This document shows positions 5,957 to 13,118 of a stretch of 40,315 nt of DNA, one piece after another. The stretch is taken from positions 1 to 40,315 of the IMG/VR virus record IMGVR_UViG_3300015371_000091. One strand, written 5' to 3'. A program made the translations under genes and the position numbers. Position 1 is the stretch's first letter, and each line of letters starts with the position of its first letter. This DNA comes from a virus. The notes under the pieces were generated by a model. It saw only the letters and a program-made list of their open reading frames with translations. It ran no database searches and had not been told where the DNA came from.

Positions 5957-7729
5957 TCAGCCGGCCGCGCGGAGGCTCGGGCCAGCATCCGAATGTAGCA
6001 GGCAGAGTGACAGTCTCGTCAAATTGTCACGCCCGCTGCTACGTAGCACCGTGCCCAACGCCGTAACTTCGACCAGATACCGATGGCGCCCGACCGCCGT
6101 CCCGTTCGGAGCCTCCGTCACCGTCACCACGAGCCCGAGCTCGGCCATCAATGCCTGGCGGTCGGCGTCCGTGACGACCGCAAGTGCAGCCCGAACGTCG
6201 CGCCCGAGCGTGAGCAACGCCGCCTCTTCGGACTCGCCGATCCCACGCGGGACCGTCGCTTCGAGCTCACGAAGGTCACGCTCGGACGAGGCGATCTCCC
6301 GACGGAGACGCTGCCTGGTCGCCTCGAAGCTGTCGCGGTCGAGCGGATCGTCGGCCTCGGACCACCGGTCGGTCGCGCGCTGATGGGCCGCTTTCTGCTC
6401 GGTCAGCCGCGCACGCACAAACGCCAGCCGCTCGGCGTGCTCGATGGCCCCGGTGTCGCTCGCCCTGGCGGCAGCGATGGTCTCGCGCATGACGTACTCG
6501 TCGCGGAAGAACGCATCGACGGCCGACCAGACGAGATCCTCGATGCCGCCACCGTCGCTACCTCGTCGCACCCGGTCCGCCGCGACCGGTGGGAGTGTGC
6601 ACCGTTGCGCTCCCGCGCGCTCGGCCTGCTTCCGGTCCTTGCGGGGGCACCAGTAGTACCGATCACGACCCCCGGTCCTGGCCCGTCCGGTGACGGTCTG
6701 CGTCCGCAGGCGTGAGCCGCAGCGTCCACAGACGAGCATGCCGCGCAGGACGAACGGATCGCCGTCGCGCGACTCGGCCGCCCAGGCCGTCGTGTGACGG
6801 CGATGCCGCCCGCTCACGATGGCGCGGAGCTCCTCGACCTCGGCCTGTTCCAGGATGGGCTCGAACTGTAACGTCGTGATACGCGCGTCCTTCTTCGGGC
6901 GCTGCCGCCACTTTCCGTTGACCCGGTACCGCTCGCGCTCGCCGTAGCGGTACTCCCCCCAGATCATGCGATTGGCGAGGATGTGGCGGATCGTGTGTGA
7001 TTCCCAGCGGCCGGCATATGGCCGCCTCTCGCTCGGTCGGAACGATGCTGGCGCGGGGATGCCCTCGGCCTCGAACCGTGCCGCGAGCTGGGCAGGCGAG
7101 AGTGTTCGCAGCTCGCGCAGGCGCCTGACGACGGCCGCTTGCTCCGGGTGGTGGCGGTAGCCGACTGTCCGTGGCCGGGCTCCGGACCGGTCGATCACAC
7201 GCTCCCAGCCGTACGGGAGCGGGCCATTGCCCACCGGCCGCCCGAACTGCTCGACCTTTTCGTACCGGGCACGCATCGAATCCTCGCGGGCCTGGTCGAG
7301 CATGAACTCGGCGACGTCGGCCATGATGGCGCGCTTGAGTCGGCCGGCGGCGTTGTCCTCATAGGTCTCATCGTAGTACCAGATCAGCGCGCCAGCCTCG
7401 TCAAGGAGATGCTCGATCCAGGCTTGCTTGCCGCTCGACCGAGCGAGGCGCGAGACGTTTTTGAGGATGATCGCCTTGATCTCACCGGACTTGATCCGAC
7501 GAAGCTCGGCGTTGATCCCAGCGAGCTCCCAGTCACGGCCGCTGCCCTGCTCGAAATTCTCGCTGACGATGTTCACGCCGAGGAGCGCAGCGGCCTCTCG
7601 CGCTTCGCGCTGTTGGTTTGGCAGGCTATAGCCGTCAGACTCCTGGATCTTGCCGGAGACGCGTCCCCAGAGCGTCGCGGGTAGACCGCGAAACCGCTCG
7701 ATATCGGCCGGCAACGGTACAATGGGCAT
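5957..7729 (-). CDS. int: Large serine recombinase (phage integrase)
   Basis: A 590-residue protein. The ATG at 7729 has GAGGAGG six bases upstream. The catalytic N-terminal resolvase domain (residues ~18-165) carries WGRVSGKIQE with catalytic Ser25, the SLPNQ motif, VSRLARSSGK and an arginine-rich active site. The recombinase domain follows (~175-290; GPLPYGWERV, ANRMIWGEYRYG). Next is a zinc beta-ribbon (LVCGRCGSRLRTQ ... YYWCPRK ... RCTL, ~345-395) and a coiled-coil region (~440-510) that controls directionality in this family. It should integrate and excise the phage between attP and a host attB. The last ~15 codons overlap a candidate attP. The RHH gene lies directly upstream. Confidence 0.95.
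   Translation of the reverse strand: MPIVPLPADIERFRGLPATLWGRVSGKIQESDGYSLPNQQREAREAAALLGVNIVSENFEQGSGRDWELAGINAELRRIKSGEIKAIILKNVSRLARSSGKQAWIEHLLDEAGALIWYYDETYEDNAAGRLKRAIMADVAEFMLDQAREDSMRARYEKVEQFGRPVGNGPLPYGWERVIDRSGARPRTVGYRHHPEQAAVVRRLRELRTLSPAQLAARFEAEGIPAPASFRPSERRPYAGRWESHTIRHILANRMIWGEYRYGERERYRVNGKWRQRPKKDARITTLQFEPILEQAEVEELRAIVSGRHRRHTTAWAAESRDGDPFVLRGMLVCGRCGSRLRTQTVTGRARTGGRDRYYWCPRKDRKQAERAGAQRCTLPPVAADRVRRGSDGGGIEDLVWSAVDAFFRDEYVMRETIAAARASDTGAIEHAERLAFVRARLTEQKAAHQRATDRWSEADDPLDRDSFEATRQRLRREIASSERDLRELEATVPRGIGESEEAALLTLGRDVRAALAVVTDADRQALMAELGLVVTVTEAPNGTAVGRHRYLVEVTALGTVLRSSGRDNLTRLSLCLLHSDAGPSLRAAG
5995..6042. other. attP: Candidate attP inside the 3' end of the integrase gene
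   Basis: A 48-bp imperfect dyad: an 18-bp left arm (GTAGCAG.....GTGACA), a 12-bp centre and an 18-bp right arm (TGTCAC.....CTGCTAC). Thirteen of 18 positions mirror each other. The dyad centre falls on the dinucleotide GT at 6018-6019. Length, dyad form and non-palindromic centre fit large serine integrase attP sites. It overlaps integrase codons ~563-579, so integration would swap the last ~15 residues. Confidence 0.5.
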
Positions 7730-7754
7730 GTGGTCCTCCTCGTTAGGACTGCCA

Positions 7755-7784
7755 GCCCCGGATCGTCACGAGCGATGCCGGGGC
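7755..7784 (-). promoter_or_regulatory. 5' leader hairpin (d) before the integrase
   Basis: The inverted repeat GCCCCGG-ATCG ... CGAT-g-CCGGGGC lies between the RHH stop and the integrase ribosome binding site. No T-run follows on the minus strand, so it does not look like a terminator of the RHH gene. It resembles the other leader hairpins with GCCCCG stems. Confidence 0.55.
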
Positions 7785-7790
7785 GTTCTG

Positions 7791-7991
7791 TTACCCGCGC
7801 TGTTTGTCGTCGTCGGCGTCACTCCGCTCGATGGCGGCCTGGCGCCGACGGTCCCGCTCGATGGCCTCCCGCAGAAAGCGGTGGATCTGGTTCGTCAGCG
7901 AGCGGTCTTCGCGCTGCGCAATCTGATGCAACTCCGCGTGCAGTTCCTCGGGTAGGCGGAGGCTGAAGGTCACGACGCGTCTCCCTGGCAT
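7791..7991 (-). CDS. Ribbon-helix-helix (Arc-like) DNA-binding protein
   Basis: 66 residues from the ATG at 7991; a 9-residue longer start at 8018 is possible. TFSLRLPEELHAELHQIAQREDRSLTNQIHRFLREAIERD is the classic Arc/MetJ ribbon-helix-helix pattern: an alternating beta strand, then two helices. The C-terminus is charged. It is likely a repressor that acts on the inverted repeat just upstream (8001-8035) and on the divergent promoter. The -10-like TATACT sits so close to the ATG that the message may be leaderless. Directly upstream of the integrase, it probably controls lysogeny or integrase expression. Confidence 0.75.
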   Translation of the reverse strand: MPGRRVVTFSLRLPEELHAELHQIAQREDRSLTNQIHRFLREAIERDRRRQAAIERSDADDDKQRG

Positions 7992-8000
7992 GGCGCAAGT

Positions 8001-8035
8001 ATAGGCAAGGTGCGCCATGTATGAGTCTTGCCTAT
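8001..8035. promoter_or_regulatory. Inverted-repeat operator for the RHH protein
   Basis: A perfect 9-bp inverted repeat, ATAGGCAAG (8001-8009) and CTTGCCTAT (8027-8035), has 17 bp between the arms. The inner arm overlaps a -10-like element of the RHH gene. A second shorter dyad, CTATG...CATAG, follows at 8032-8051. The region is markedly A+T rich for this genome. Confidence 0.6.
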
Positions 8036-8100
8036 GGAGATTCTAGCATAGTTGGTTCTATCTGGTAGCAGTATGACGCCCTCTGGTGGTACAATTCATC
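8036..8100 (+). promoter_or_regulatory. Promoter of the rightward 8165 operon
   Basis: The -10-like TACAAT at 8090-8095 lies 15 bases before a leader hairpin, the same distance as in the 4713 promoter. The -35 region is unclear. The stretch is A+T rich and contains part of the RHH operator region, so the promoter could be RHH-controlled. Confidence 0.45.
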
Positions 8101-8109
8101 CATGAAGAA

Positions 8110-8137
8110 GCCCCGCCGAGCGTCACCTCGACGGGGC
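8110..8137 (+). promoter_or_regulatory. 5' leader hairpin (b) before the 8165 operon
   Basis: The stem GCCCCG-c-CGAG with CTCG-a-CGGGGC has one mismatch and encloses a short loop. GAAGAGGAG and the ATG at 8165 follow ~15-27 bases later. Confidence 0.65.
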
Positions 8138-8164
8138 AGGCCACAGAAGAGGAGTCGTCTTCCA

Positions 8165-8386
8165 ATGACCACCGCCATCGTACACGCAGCCCGCGCGCAT
8201 GAAGCGCTCCAGATCCATCACGCCACGTGCCGCGCCCGCCGCCAGCAACTCGCCTGCTCAGCTTGCCGTGAGCTTGCCGAACGGTGCGCCGAGCTCGCGG
8301 AGCGGGCCACGCGACTCGCCGCACGGGTCGCCCAGATTGCCGAGGCGGCCCATTCGACTCGCTGGCGCTCGCTCAGGGCAAGCTGA
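8165..8386 (+). CDS. Small 73-residue protein with Cys/His cluster
   Basis: The ATG at 8165 has AGGAG 11 bases upstream. The product is strongly helical. It has HHATCRARRQQLACSACRELAERC, a His/Cys cluster that could bind zinc, then an alanine-rich helix. Its last 11 residues (HSTRWRSLRAS) are encoded by interspersed repeat R4, so the original C-terminus may have been replaced. It is the first gene of the rightward operon opposite the RHH gene, where Cro-, Xis- or antirepressor-like proteins are common. Function unknown. Confidence 0.65.
   Translation: MTTAIVHAARAHEALQIHHATCRARRQQLACSACRELAERCAELAERATRLAARVAQIAEAAHSTRWRSLRAS
8350..8383 (-). repeat. Interspersed repeat copy R4
   Basis: On the plus strand it reads CCATTCGACTCGCTGGCGCT, then CGCTCAGGGCAAGC, the reverse orientation of R3. 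It encodes the C-terminal tail of the 8165 gene, and the next ATG (8388) starts right after it. Confidence 0.85.
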
Positions 8387-8387
8387 G

Positions 8388-8813
8388 ATGGCGATGTCAC
8401 TCAGCACCACCTACACCGGTCGCGTCACCAGCGTGAACGAGCGCGGCCTGAAGCTGGACGGTCACGAGTCCTGGTACAACGTCAGCCGCTTCGCGCCGTC
8501 GTTCGAGCTGCCGGAGCGCGGCGCCACCGTGACGGTCACGGTAGACGCAAAAGGCTTTCTTCGAAGCTGCGAGATCGTGGACGGCCCTGCACCCATCGCG
8601 GGTGCTAGCGATGCCGTAGCGCACGCGCAGACGCGCTCAGAGCCATCTCAGCGCGACACCACGATCACCCGGCTGGCCGTGCTCAAGGCCGCATCGGAAT
8701 TCGCGGCCGGCAGGCCCGAGCTCAAGAGCGGCGAGGTCTTGAAGATCGCCGAGAGCTGGGAGCGCTGGGTCAATCGAAGTCCCGATAGTCTCGACCTCGA
8801 CGAGGCGTTTTGA
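8388..8813 (+). CDS. Hypothetical 141-residue protein, possibly OB-fold
   Basis: The ATG at 8388 is one base after the preceding stop; a second ATG at 8394 is equally possible and the ribosome site is weak. Residues ~8-65 (YTGRVTSVNERGLKLDG, YNVSRFAP, GATVTVTVDAKGFLRSCEIV) look like a five-stranded OB-type barrel. Residues ~90-141 (TRLAVLKAASEFAAGRPELKSGEVLKIAESWERWV) are a helical tail that I have seen on small phage ssDNA-binding-like proteins. A role in single-strand DNA binding is suggested but not shown. Confidence 0.65.
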   Translation: MAMSLSTTYTGRVTSVNERGLKLDGHESWYNVSRFAPSFELPERGATVTVTVDAKGFLRSCEIVDGPAPIAGASDAVAHAQTRSEPSQRDTTITRLAVLKAASEFAAGRPELKSGEVLKIAESWERWVNRSPDSLDLDEAF

Positions 8814-8889
8814 CACGATGATTGCGGGATGGGTTGCGGGACGACGTGCCCTCCGAGACGCCCGCTCGGATGGTCGCCGGCCTCAACCC

Positions 8890-8915
8890 GTCCCAGAAAC
8901 CGGCGTTTCTGGGAC
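8890..8915 (+). promoter_or_regulatory. Perfect leader hairpin (e) before the 8928 gene
   Basis: An 11-bp perfect stem, GTCCCAGAAAC with GTTTCTGGGAC, has a CGGC tetraloop and is followed by AGGGG and the ATG at 8928. There is no T-run, so it is a leader or processing structure rather than a simple terminator. The 114-base gap that contains it has no convincing gene. Confidence 0.75.
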
Positions 8916-8927
8916 AGGGGTAGAGCG

Positions 8928-9218
8928 ATGCAAGAGCCACCGTGGATGCCACGCACCGAAGAGGAATACCGACAGCAGTTGGCGGAGGATGCCGGCCCCC
9001 AACCCGACGAGATGGTCAGGCTCCAGATGGCGCTCGATGCGACAGAGGAAGAGGTCGCACGCCTCCAGATGGTGCGTGATGCTGCCGAACGAGAGATCGA
9101 CGCCCTACGCAAGAAGGTCGAAGGTCAGGATCTCCTGCTCCGTGCTTACCGTCTCGGGACTCGCCCTCCAGAGCGAGCGTTCACGTTGCTGGCGCAGGCA
9201 GCCAAGGTGCTCGACTGA
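8928..9218 (+). CDS. Hypothetical 96-residue coiled-coil protein
   Basis: The ATG at 8928 follows AGGGG with a 7-base spacing. Residues ~15-65 (RQQLAEDAGPQPDEMVRLQMALDATEEEVARLQMVRDAAEREIDAL) form a heptad coiled coil. The tail (LLLRAYRLGTRPPERAFTLLAQAAKVLD) is helical. Family not recognised. It is part of the rightward small-gene operon. Confidence 0.65.
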   Translation: MQEPPWMPRTEEEYRQQLAEDAGPQPDEMVRLQMALDATEEEVARLQMVRDAAEREIDALRKKVEGQDLLLRAYRLGTRPPERAFTLLAQAAKVLD

Positions 9219-9221
9219 CCT

Positions 9222-9237
9222 TCTGTCTGCAGAAGAT
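9222..9237 (+). other. Small hairpin after the 8928 gene
   Basis: CTTCTG-tctg-CAGAAG forms a 6-bp stem with a 4-nt loop immediately after the stop. It is too weak, and lacks a T-run, to be called a terminator with confidence. Confidence 0.3.
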
Positions 9238-9273
9238 ATTGTGCCGTTAGGTCACCCGCATCCTGGAGGAGCC

Positions 9274-9363
9274 ATGTCAGACGCCGAGTGGTGGGTGATC
9301 GTCACGCTCGTCATCGTGGCTGTTGGGCTGGCGCTGGGCGTCGGCGGGATGCGGGACGAGTGA
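9274..9363 (+). CDS. 29-residue single-span membrane protein
   Basis: The ATG at 9274 has a strong GGAGGAG four bases upstream. The product is MSDAEW, then a hydrophobic span WVIVTLVIVAVGLALGVGG, then MRDE. It is too short for family assignment. Strong translation signals and its place in the small-gene operon support a real membrane peptide. Confidence 0.6.
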   Translation: MSDAEWWVIVTLVIVAVGLALGVGGMRDE

Positions 9364-9405
9364 CGAACATACGACGAAATAGATGAACCATAAGGAGGTA
9401 ACGAG

Positions 9406-9837
9406 ATGTCGATGCAGCAGCACTTCGTGACGTTCCTGAGCCCAGGCACGTTTGTTCACGAGCAGACGACGAAGCCCATCGACTCGTGGGACGTGCAGAC
9501 GGCCACGGGGATGGCCGCTGAGATCACCGAACGCTACAACGCAAAGCCGTTCGGCTTCTACTTCTCCACGTCAAGGCGAGAGGACGACGAACTGGACAGC
9601 AGGCAGGTCGCCAGGAGCGGCATGTATTACCTGGGCGGTAAGATCGAAACGCTTGCCGAGGTGAAGGCCCGTAGCGACCCGTCTGAGCGCATCCTCATCG
9701 CCAACATGGAAGGCAACGGCTGGGATCGGATCATCGTGAATACGAACTCATGGAAGGTGGTGCAGCCGCTTGAGGCCGAGGACGTGGTGTTGGACTACGA
9801 TCCAGCCCATGCCGCACGGCCAGAGAGCCGAACATAG
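9406..9837 (+). CDS. Conserved phage protein of unknown function, 143 residues
   Basis: The ATG at 9406 has a near-consensus TAAGGAGGT upstream. The sequence (QHFVTFLSPGTFVHE, TTKPIDSWDVQTATGMAAEI, GFYFSTSRRE, SGMYYLGGKIETLAEVKARSD, ERILIANMEGNGWDRIIVNTNSWK) is one I recognise as widely spread among phage genomes without an assigned function. It ends the rightward operon and converges with the endolysin gene seven bases later. The intergenic space holds no visible strong terminator. Confidence 0.8.
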   Translation: MSMQQHFVTFLSPGTFVHEQTTKPIDSWDVQTATGMAAEITERYNAKPFGFYFSTSRREDDELDSRQVARSGMYYLGGKIETLAEVKARSDPSERILIANMEGNGWDRIIVNTNSWKVVQPLEAEDVVLDYDPAHAARPESRT

Positions 9838-9843
9838 TCACGC

Positions 9844-11247
9844 TTAGGTCGGCCGATACCTGAAGCACTGCCCAAGCTGGAGGGCCCACACGTAGATCAC
9901 GCCGTTGCAGCCGAGGCACTGCTCCGTGTCGGCCGGGTTGACCCCGAGCGGCCCGAACGTGCTCCGTGAGACCGCCGGCGTCGTCTCGTCAATCTTCATC
10001 TGTTCGAGAATTCCGGAACCGACCAAGCCGGACCAGGGCGCGTAGGGGTCGTCGGTCGGCGCCTCGCCGGGCTTGCCGAGCGCCAGCAACTGCTCGGCCG
10101 TCCCGTTGAAGCGGTTGCCGTCCGCGGGCGTCGCGATGCCGGGCACCGTGGCATGGTCGGTGAACTGCCACATGCTCGTCTGCGTCCAGGGCGCGGCCGG
10201 GGCTGGCATGCTCGTCGCGCTGTAGTCGGCGAGCCACAGCGGGTACGCCGCAAGCTCCGGCACCGCCCCGAACCCGTGCGGATCGCTGAACCACCTGCCC
10301 GTGTAGATCCACGGCTTGAACCCAACGCGCTCCTCGACGTGGCGGCACCAGTCGAGCGCCCACTGGCCGAGCGGCCCTGCGCCCTGCTCGATATCGAGCA
10401 CCAGCAGGTCGCCGCGGGCCAGGCCGTACGGCAGCACGGTCGCCAGGAAGTAGTCGGCCTCGACGATCGCGCCGGGCCCCGGCAGCGGCTGGCCCGAGCT
10501 CTCGAACGCGAAATGGTAGGCGCCGCGCTGGAGGCCGCTTGCGGCCATGCCCTGCCAGCCACTCGCAAAGGTCGGGTTCCGGTACCAGGCCCCACCCGAC
10601 GCCTTGACGAACCCGAACGAGCAGCCGGCCCCGCGCACGGCACCCCAGTCCACGTATCCCTGGTGGCTCGACACGTCGGGGCCGTACGGCAGGGTCGTCG
10701 GGGATGGCTGCGACCCGCCCCCGCCGCTCTCGGCGTCAGGATGGGTCACGCGCACCAGGTTGAACGGCCCGAGGTCGGCGAACTGCTGCCGGGACATGGT
10801 CTGATAGCAGCCGCCCCAGCCGGGGGCCGGATTGGCGAGCAAGAGCCGATCGTTGATCGCGTCGTGGCCGCGCACCCCGGTCCAGTGGTACCAGGCGGCC
10901 CCACCCATCGCCAGCGGATGGACGTGGCGGTCGGCCTCGTCCTTGACCTGGTCGAACGTCACGCCCGTCTGGTTGCTGGCGAGGTAGCCGTACTCCCCAT
11001 ACTCGGCGTTGACCCATCGCGCCAGCCCCGCCCCGCTGGCGTCGGTGCAGCCGACGGACGGGTTGACCACGCCGGCGGCGATCATGCTGTCCTCCATCCA
11101 GGCGTCGTCGGGAGTACGGCCGTAGGCGTACAGGCACCAACGGATGGACTCCTCCGCGCAGTCCCAGTCCCAATTCTGGAGGATGGCCGGCTCCTGCCAG
11201 TCATACACCGGAAGGGTGGTCATACTGGGAGCCGTGGCGAGGATCAT
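9844..11247 (-). CDS. Endolysin: C39-like peptidase domain plus GH25 muramidase
   Basis: 467 residues from the ATG at 11247 with GGAGAG upstream. Residues ~15-170 match C39/papain-like cysteine peptidases of phages: a likely catalytic Cys in WDCAEESIRW (C30), WYHWTGVRGHD as the His region, and LANPAPGWGG. Residues ~185-410 are a GH25 lysozyme: YGPDVSSHQG, FGFVKASGG, GAYHFAF, and LLVLDIEQ with the DxE catalytic pair, then WIYTG and WQFTDH. The tail (~435-467) is Cys-rich. Together the domains would cut both cross-links and glycan strands of host peptidoglycan. The last 3' gene of the late operon is a usual place for a lysin. It overlaps the preceding gene by ATGA. Confidence 0.85.
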   Translation of the reverse strand: MILATAPSMTTLPVYDWQEPAILQNWDWDCAEESIRWCLYAYGRTPDDAWMEDSMIAAGVVNPSVGCTDASGAGLARWVNAEYGEYGYLASNQTGVTFDQVKDEADRHVHPLAMGGAAWYHWTGVRGHDAINDRLLLANPAPGWGGCYQTMSRQQFADLGPFNLVRVTHPDAESGGGGSQPSPTTLPYGPDVSSHQGYVDWGAVRGAGCSFGFVKASGGAWYRNPTFASGWQGMAASGLQRGAYHFAFESSGQPLPGPGAIVEADYFLATVLPYGLARGDLLVLDIEQGAGPLGQWALDWCRHVEERVGFKPWIYTGRWFSDPHGFGAVPELAAYPLWLADYSATSMPAPAAPWTQTSMWQFTDHATVPGIATPADGNRFNGTAEQLLALGKPGEAPTDDPYAPWSGLVGSGILEQMKIDETTPAVSRSTFGPLGVNPADTEQCLGCNGVIYVWALQLGQCFRYRPT

Positions 11248-11417
11248 GGCGTCTCTCCGCCCGCCGCGATGAACCGCTCCAGCGCGCGCCGGAGTGTCGT
11301 CCACCGCTCGCCGGGATCGGCTACGCGCTCTTCGAGCACGCGCATCTGGCCGAGCACGAAGAGCGCCGCCGCGCGCGCCGTCAGCCTGGCCGTCTCTGCC
11401 AGCGCGTGCTCGTCCAT
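11244..11417 (-). CDS. 57-residue helical protein
   Basis: The ATG at 11417 overlaps the previous stop (TGATG), and its TGA at 11244 overlaps the endolysin ATG. The sequence begins MDEHALAETARLTARAAALF and continues VLGQMRVLEERVADPGERWT to ERFIAAGGETP. It is amphipathic and helical with no clear membrane span. Double translational coupling supports it as a real gene. Function unknown; its place directly before the endolysin suggests a lysis or late accessory role. Confidence 0.6.
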   Translation of the reverse strand: MDEHALAETARLTARAAALFVLGQMRVLEERVADPGERWTTLRRALERFIAAGGETP

Positions 11418-11806
11418 CACGCGCCGTTCCGGCCCCGTTCGACTCGCTCCGCTCGGGGCGCGGCCCCGCGAACATCGGCTGCGCCGACGTCAGGGCAAGC
11501 TCGCCCCGGTAACGCGGTCTCACGGCCCGCCTGGCGCCACCGGGACGCCATCGCCGCCCGCTCGTCGTACGACGCCGCGTAGGGCAAGCCACTCGACGCC
11601 GCGATCCGCTGGGCAAGCTCGTCGATCGCGCCGAGCACGGCCTCGGAATGCTCGCCGGCGTTCCGCATCTCACGGACCATCTCGACCATGATGCGGACGT
11701 ACTCCCGCTCGTTGAACACCATGACCGCCATGAACTCGGTGAGCGTAAGCTCTCGCTCGGTCGAGTCGAGATAGGCCATCCACTCGCGGAGCGTTCTGCG
11801 TTCCAC
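11417..11806 (-). CDS. Hypothetical 129-residue protein with repeat-encoded tail
   Basis: The start is GTG at 11806 with AGGGGG upstream, nine bases after the fibre gene's stop. Residues ~1-90 are helical (RTLREWMAYLDSTERELTLTEFMAVMVFNEREYVRIMVEMV). The last ~25 residues (VRGAAPRAERVERGRNGA) are encoded by interspersed repeat R5. Family not recognised; late-operon position suggests a structural accessory or lysis-related role. Confidence 0.6.
   Translation of the reverse strand: MERRTLREWMAYLDSTERELTLTEFMAVMVFNEREYVRIMVEMVREMRNAGEHSEAVLGAIDELAQRIAASSGLPYAASYDERAAMASRWRQAGRETALPGRACPDVGAADVRGAAPRAERVERGRNGA
11436..11502 (-). repeat. Interspersed repeat copy R5
   Basis: On the plus strand it reads GTTCGACTCGCTCCGCTCGG, then a GC-rich palindrome (gggcgcggcccc), then GTCAGGGCAAGCTCG. 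Like R2, the copy is split by an insert. It lies inside the C-terminal codons of the 11417 gene. Confidence 0.75.
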
Positions 11807-11814
11807 GGCGCCCC

Positions 11815-13116
11815 CTACGTCTTGACGATCGCGTTGAGCGGGTGCACCGGCGGCACCCACGCCGCGCCGGCCGTCGACCCGGTCGCCGAGCCGCCGACCC
11901 CCAGGCTCGCGGCTGGCGTGCTATGCGTATGGGCATCGTTCGGCACCTGCGGGTCGGTCGGCACCCCGGAGACCTGGACCCGCACGACCGTGCCGCTCGG
12001 CGGACCCGTCGTCCCCGCCGCGCCGGTCGCCGCGCCGGTCACGGTGAAGGTGTTCGGGCCATGCACGTGCGTGCCGTCGGTCGCGCCGGCGTTGGTGGCG
12101 ACGGTGAATGCCGGCCAGTTCGTGATGCCGGCCGTCCCGGCGGCGACGATCACGCGACCATTCGCCGGCGTGTAGAAGTCCCAGCCGGTCGGCTTGGCAC
12201 CGGTCGCGATGAACGCGATCAGCCCGGACGGCACCGACGCCCCGCCCCCGGCGATCGGCGGCGGGTTCGACGGCGAGAACACCTGCTCGCCGCCGAGCAC
12301 GGTCACGATCCCCGACGTCACGATGCCGTCGGTCCCGGCCGACAGCCCGAGCGCCGCGAGGTGCCCGGCCGCCACCGTGCCGCCGGTGAAGCTGCCGCCC
12401 GAGACCTGGCCGACGGCCGCGACCGATCCCGCCGTGAGCGCGCCGGTGACGCCAAGCGACGCCCCGGAGATCGCGCCGGTCGCGGTGAAGTTTGCCTGCG
12501 TCCCGATCGAGCCGACCGAGAGCACGCCGCTTGCCCCGGCGCTGATCCCCAGGAACTGCGGCACGCCGACCGAGAGCGAGCCGCCGGCGTAGCTCCCGCC
12601 GCTGATCTGCCCGGTCGCTAGGAAATTCGCGTTCGTGCCGATGCTGCCGGCCGACGTGATGCCGTCGACGCCGACCGCCAGGCTCCGGAGCGAGATCGAC
12701 CCCGTCGTCTGGGTGCCGCCGGCGTAGCTGCCGCCCTGGATCTGCCCGGTTGCCAGGATGTTGGCGCTCGTGCCGATGCTGCCGCCCGAGCTGATGCCGG
12801 TGCTGCCGGCCGTGATCCCGAAGGTGGCCGCGAGGTTGAGCGCGCCGACGTTGCCGGAGAACGCCTGCCCGGCCGCGTTGGCCGGCGTGTAGCCGAGATG
12901 CCCGACGACGGCGCCGGCCGCGAGCGCGTCGGCGCCCACTTTCGACCAGGCCACCCCCGTCGTCGACGTCGAGACCGGGACGTAGGCCGAGGCCGGCGGA
13001 TCGGCGTTGCCGGTCATGATCCGGAGCCAGCGGATCGGGTCGAGCATGTTCTGGACGGCATAGGCGACCGTGATGACGGTCCCGCCCACGGGGTCGACGG
13101 GCGCGGTCCAGGCCAT
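11815..13116 (-). CDS. Tail fibre / collar-like receptor protein
   Basis: 433 residues. The N-terminus (~1-60) is an attachment segment. Residues ~75-285 contain glycine-rich repeats of ~47 residues built on SIGTxANFLATGQIxGGSYAGG, at least three clear copies, typical of beta-rich trimeric fibres. The C-terminus (~305-433) is a phage tail-collar type domain: SGLIAFIATGAKPTGWDFY, THVHG and AHTHS His clusters that may bind metal as in T4 fibre tips, and the end WVPPVHPLNAIVKT. It probably forms the host-binding fibre. It follows the tail-tip genes. Confidence 0.8.
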   Translation of the reverse strand: MAWTAPVDPVGGTVITVAYAVQNMLDPIRWLRIMTGNADPPASAYVPVSTSTTGVAWSKVGADALAAGAVVGHLGYTPANAAGQAFSGNVGALNLAATFGITAGSTGISSGGSIGTSANILATGQIQGGSYAGGTQTTGSISLRSLAVGVDGITSAGSIGTNANFLATGQISGGSYAGGSLSVGVPQFLGISAGASGVLSVGSIGTQANFTATGAISGASLGVTGALTAGSVAAVGQVSGGSFTGGTVAAGHLAALGLSAGTDGIVTSGIVTVLGGEQVFSPSNPPPIAGGGASVPSGLIAFIATGAKPTGWDFYTPANGRVIVAAGTAGITNWPAFTVATNAGATDGTHVHGPNTFTVTGAATGAAGTTGPPSGTVVRVQVSGVPTDPQVPNDAHTHSTPAASLGVGGSATGSTAGAAWVPPVHPLNAIVKT

Positions 13117-13118
13117 CG

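Noticed and set aside
7730-7790. attP upstream of the integrase
   Set aside because: The only dyad there is a GC hairpin consistent with the other leader hairpins. The dyad at 5995-6042 fits the size and symmetry of an attP much better.
8822-8923. Small ORF (LRDGLRDDVPSETPARMVAGLNPSQKPAFLGQG style) before 8928
   Set aside because: It would need a TTG start with no clear ribosome site and runs across a perfect hairpin. It looks protein-like in part but cannot be supported.
10153-11691. Long plus-strand open frame opposite the endolysin
   Set aside because: It is arginine/proline/alanine-rich sequence antisense to a clearly recognised endolysin gene, a common artefact in high-GC DNA.
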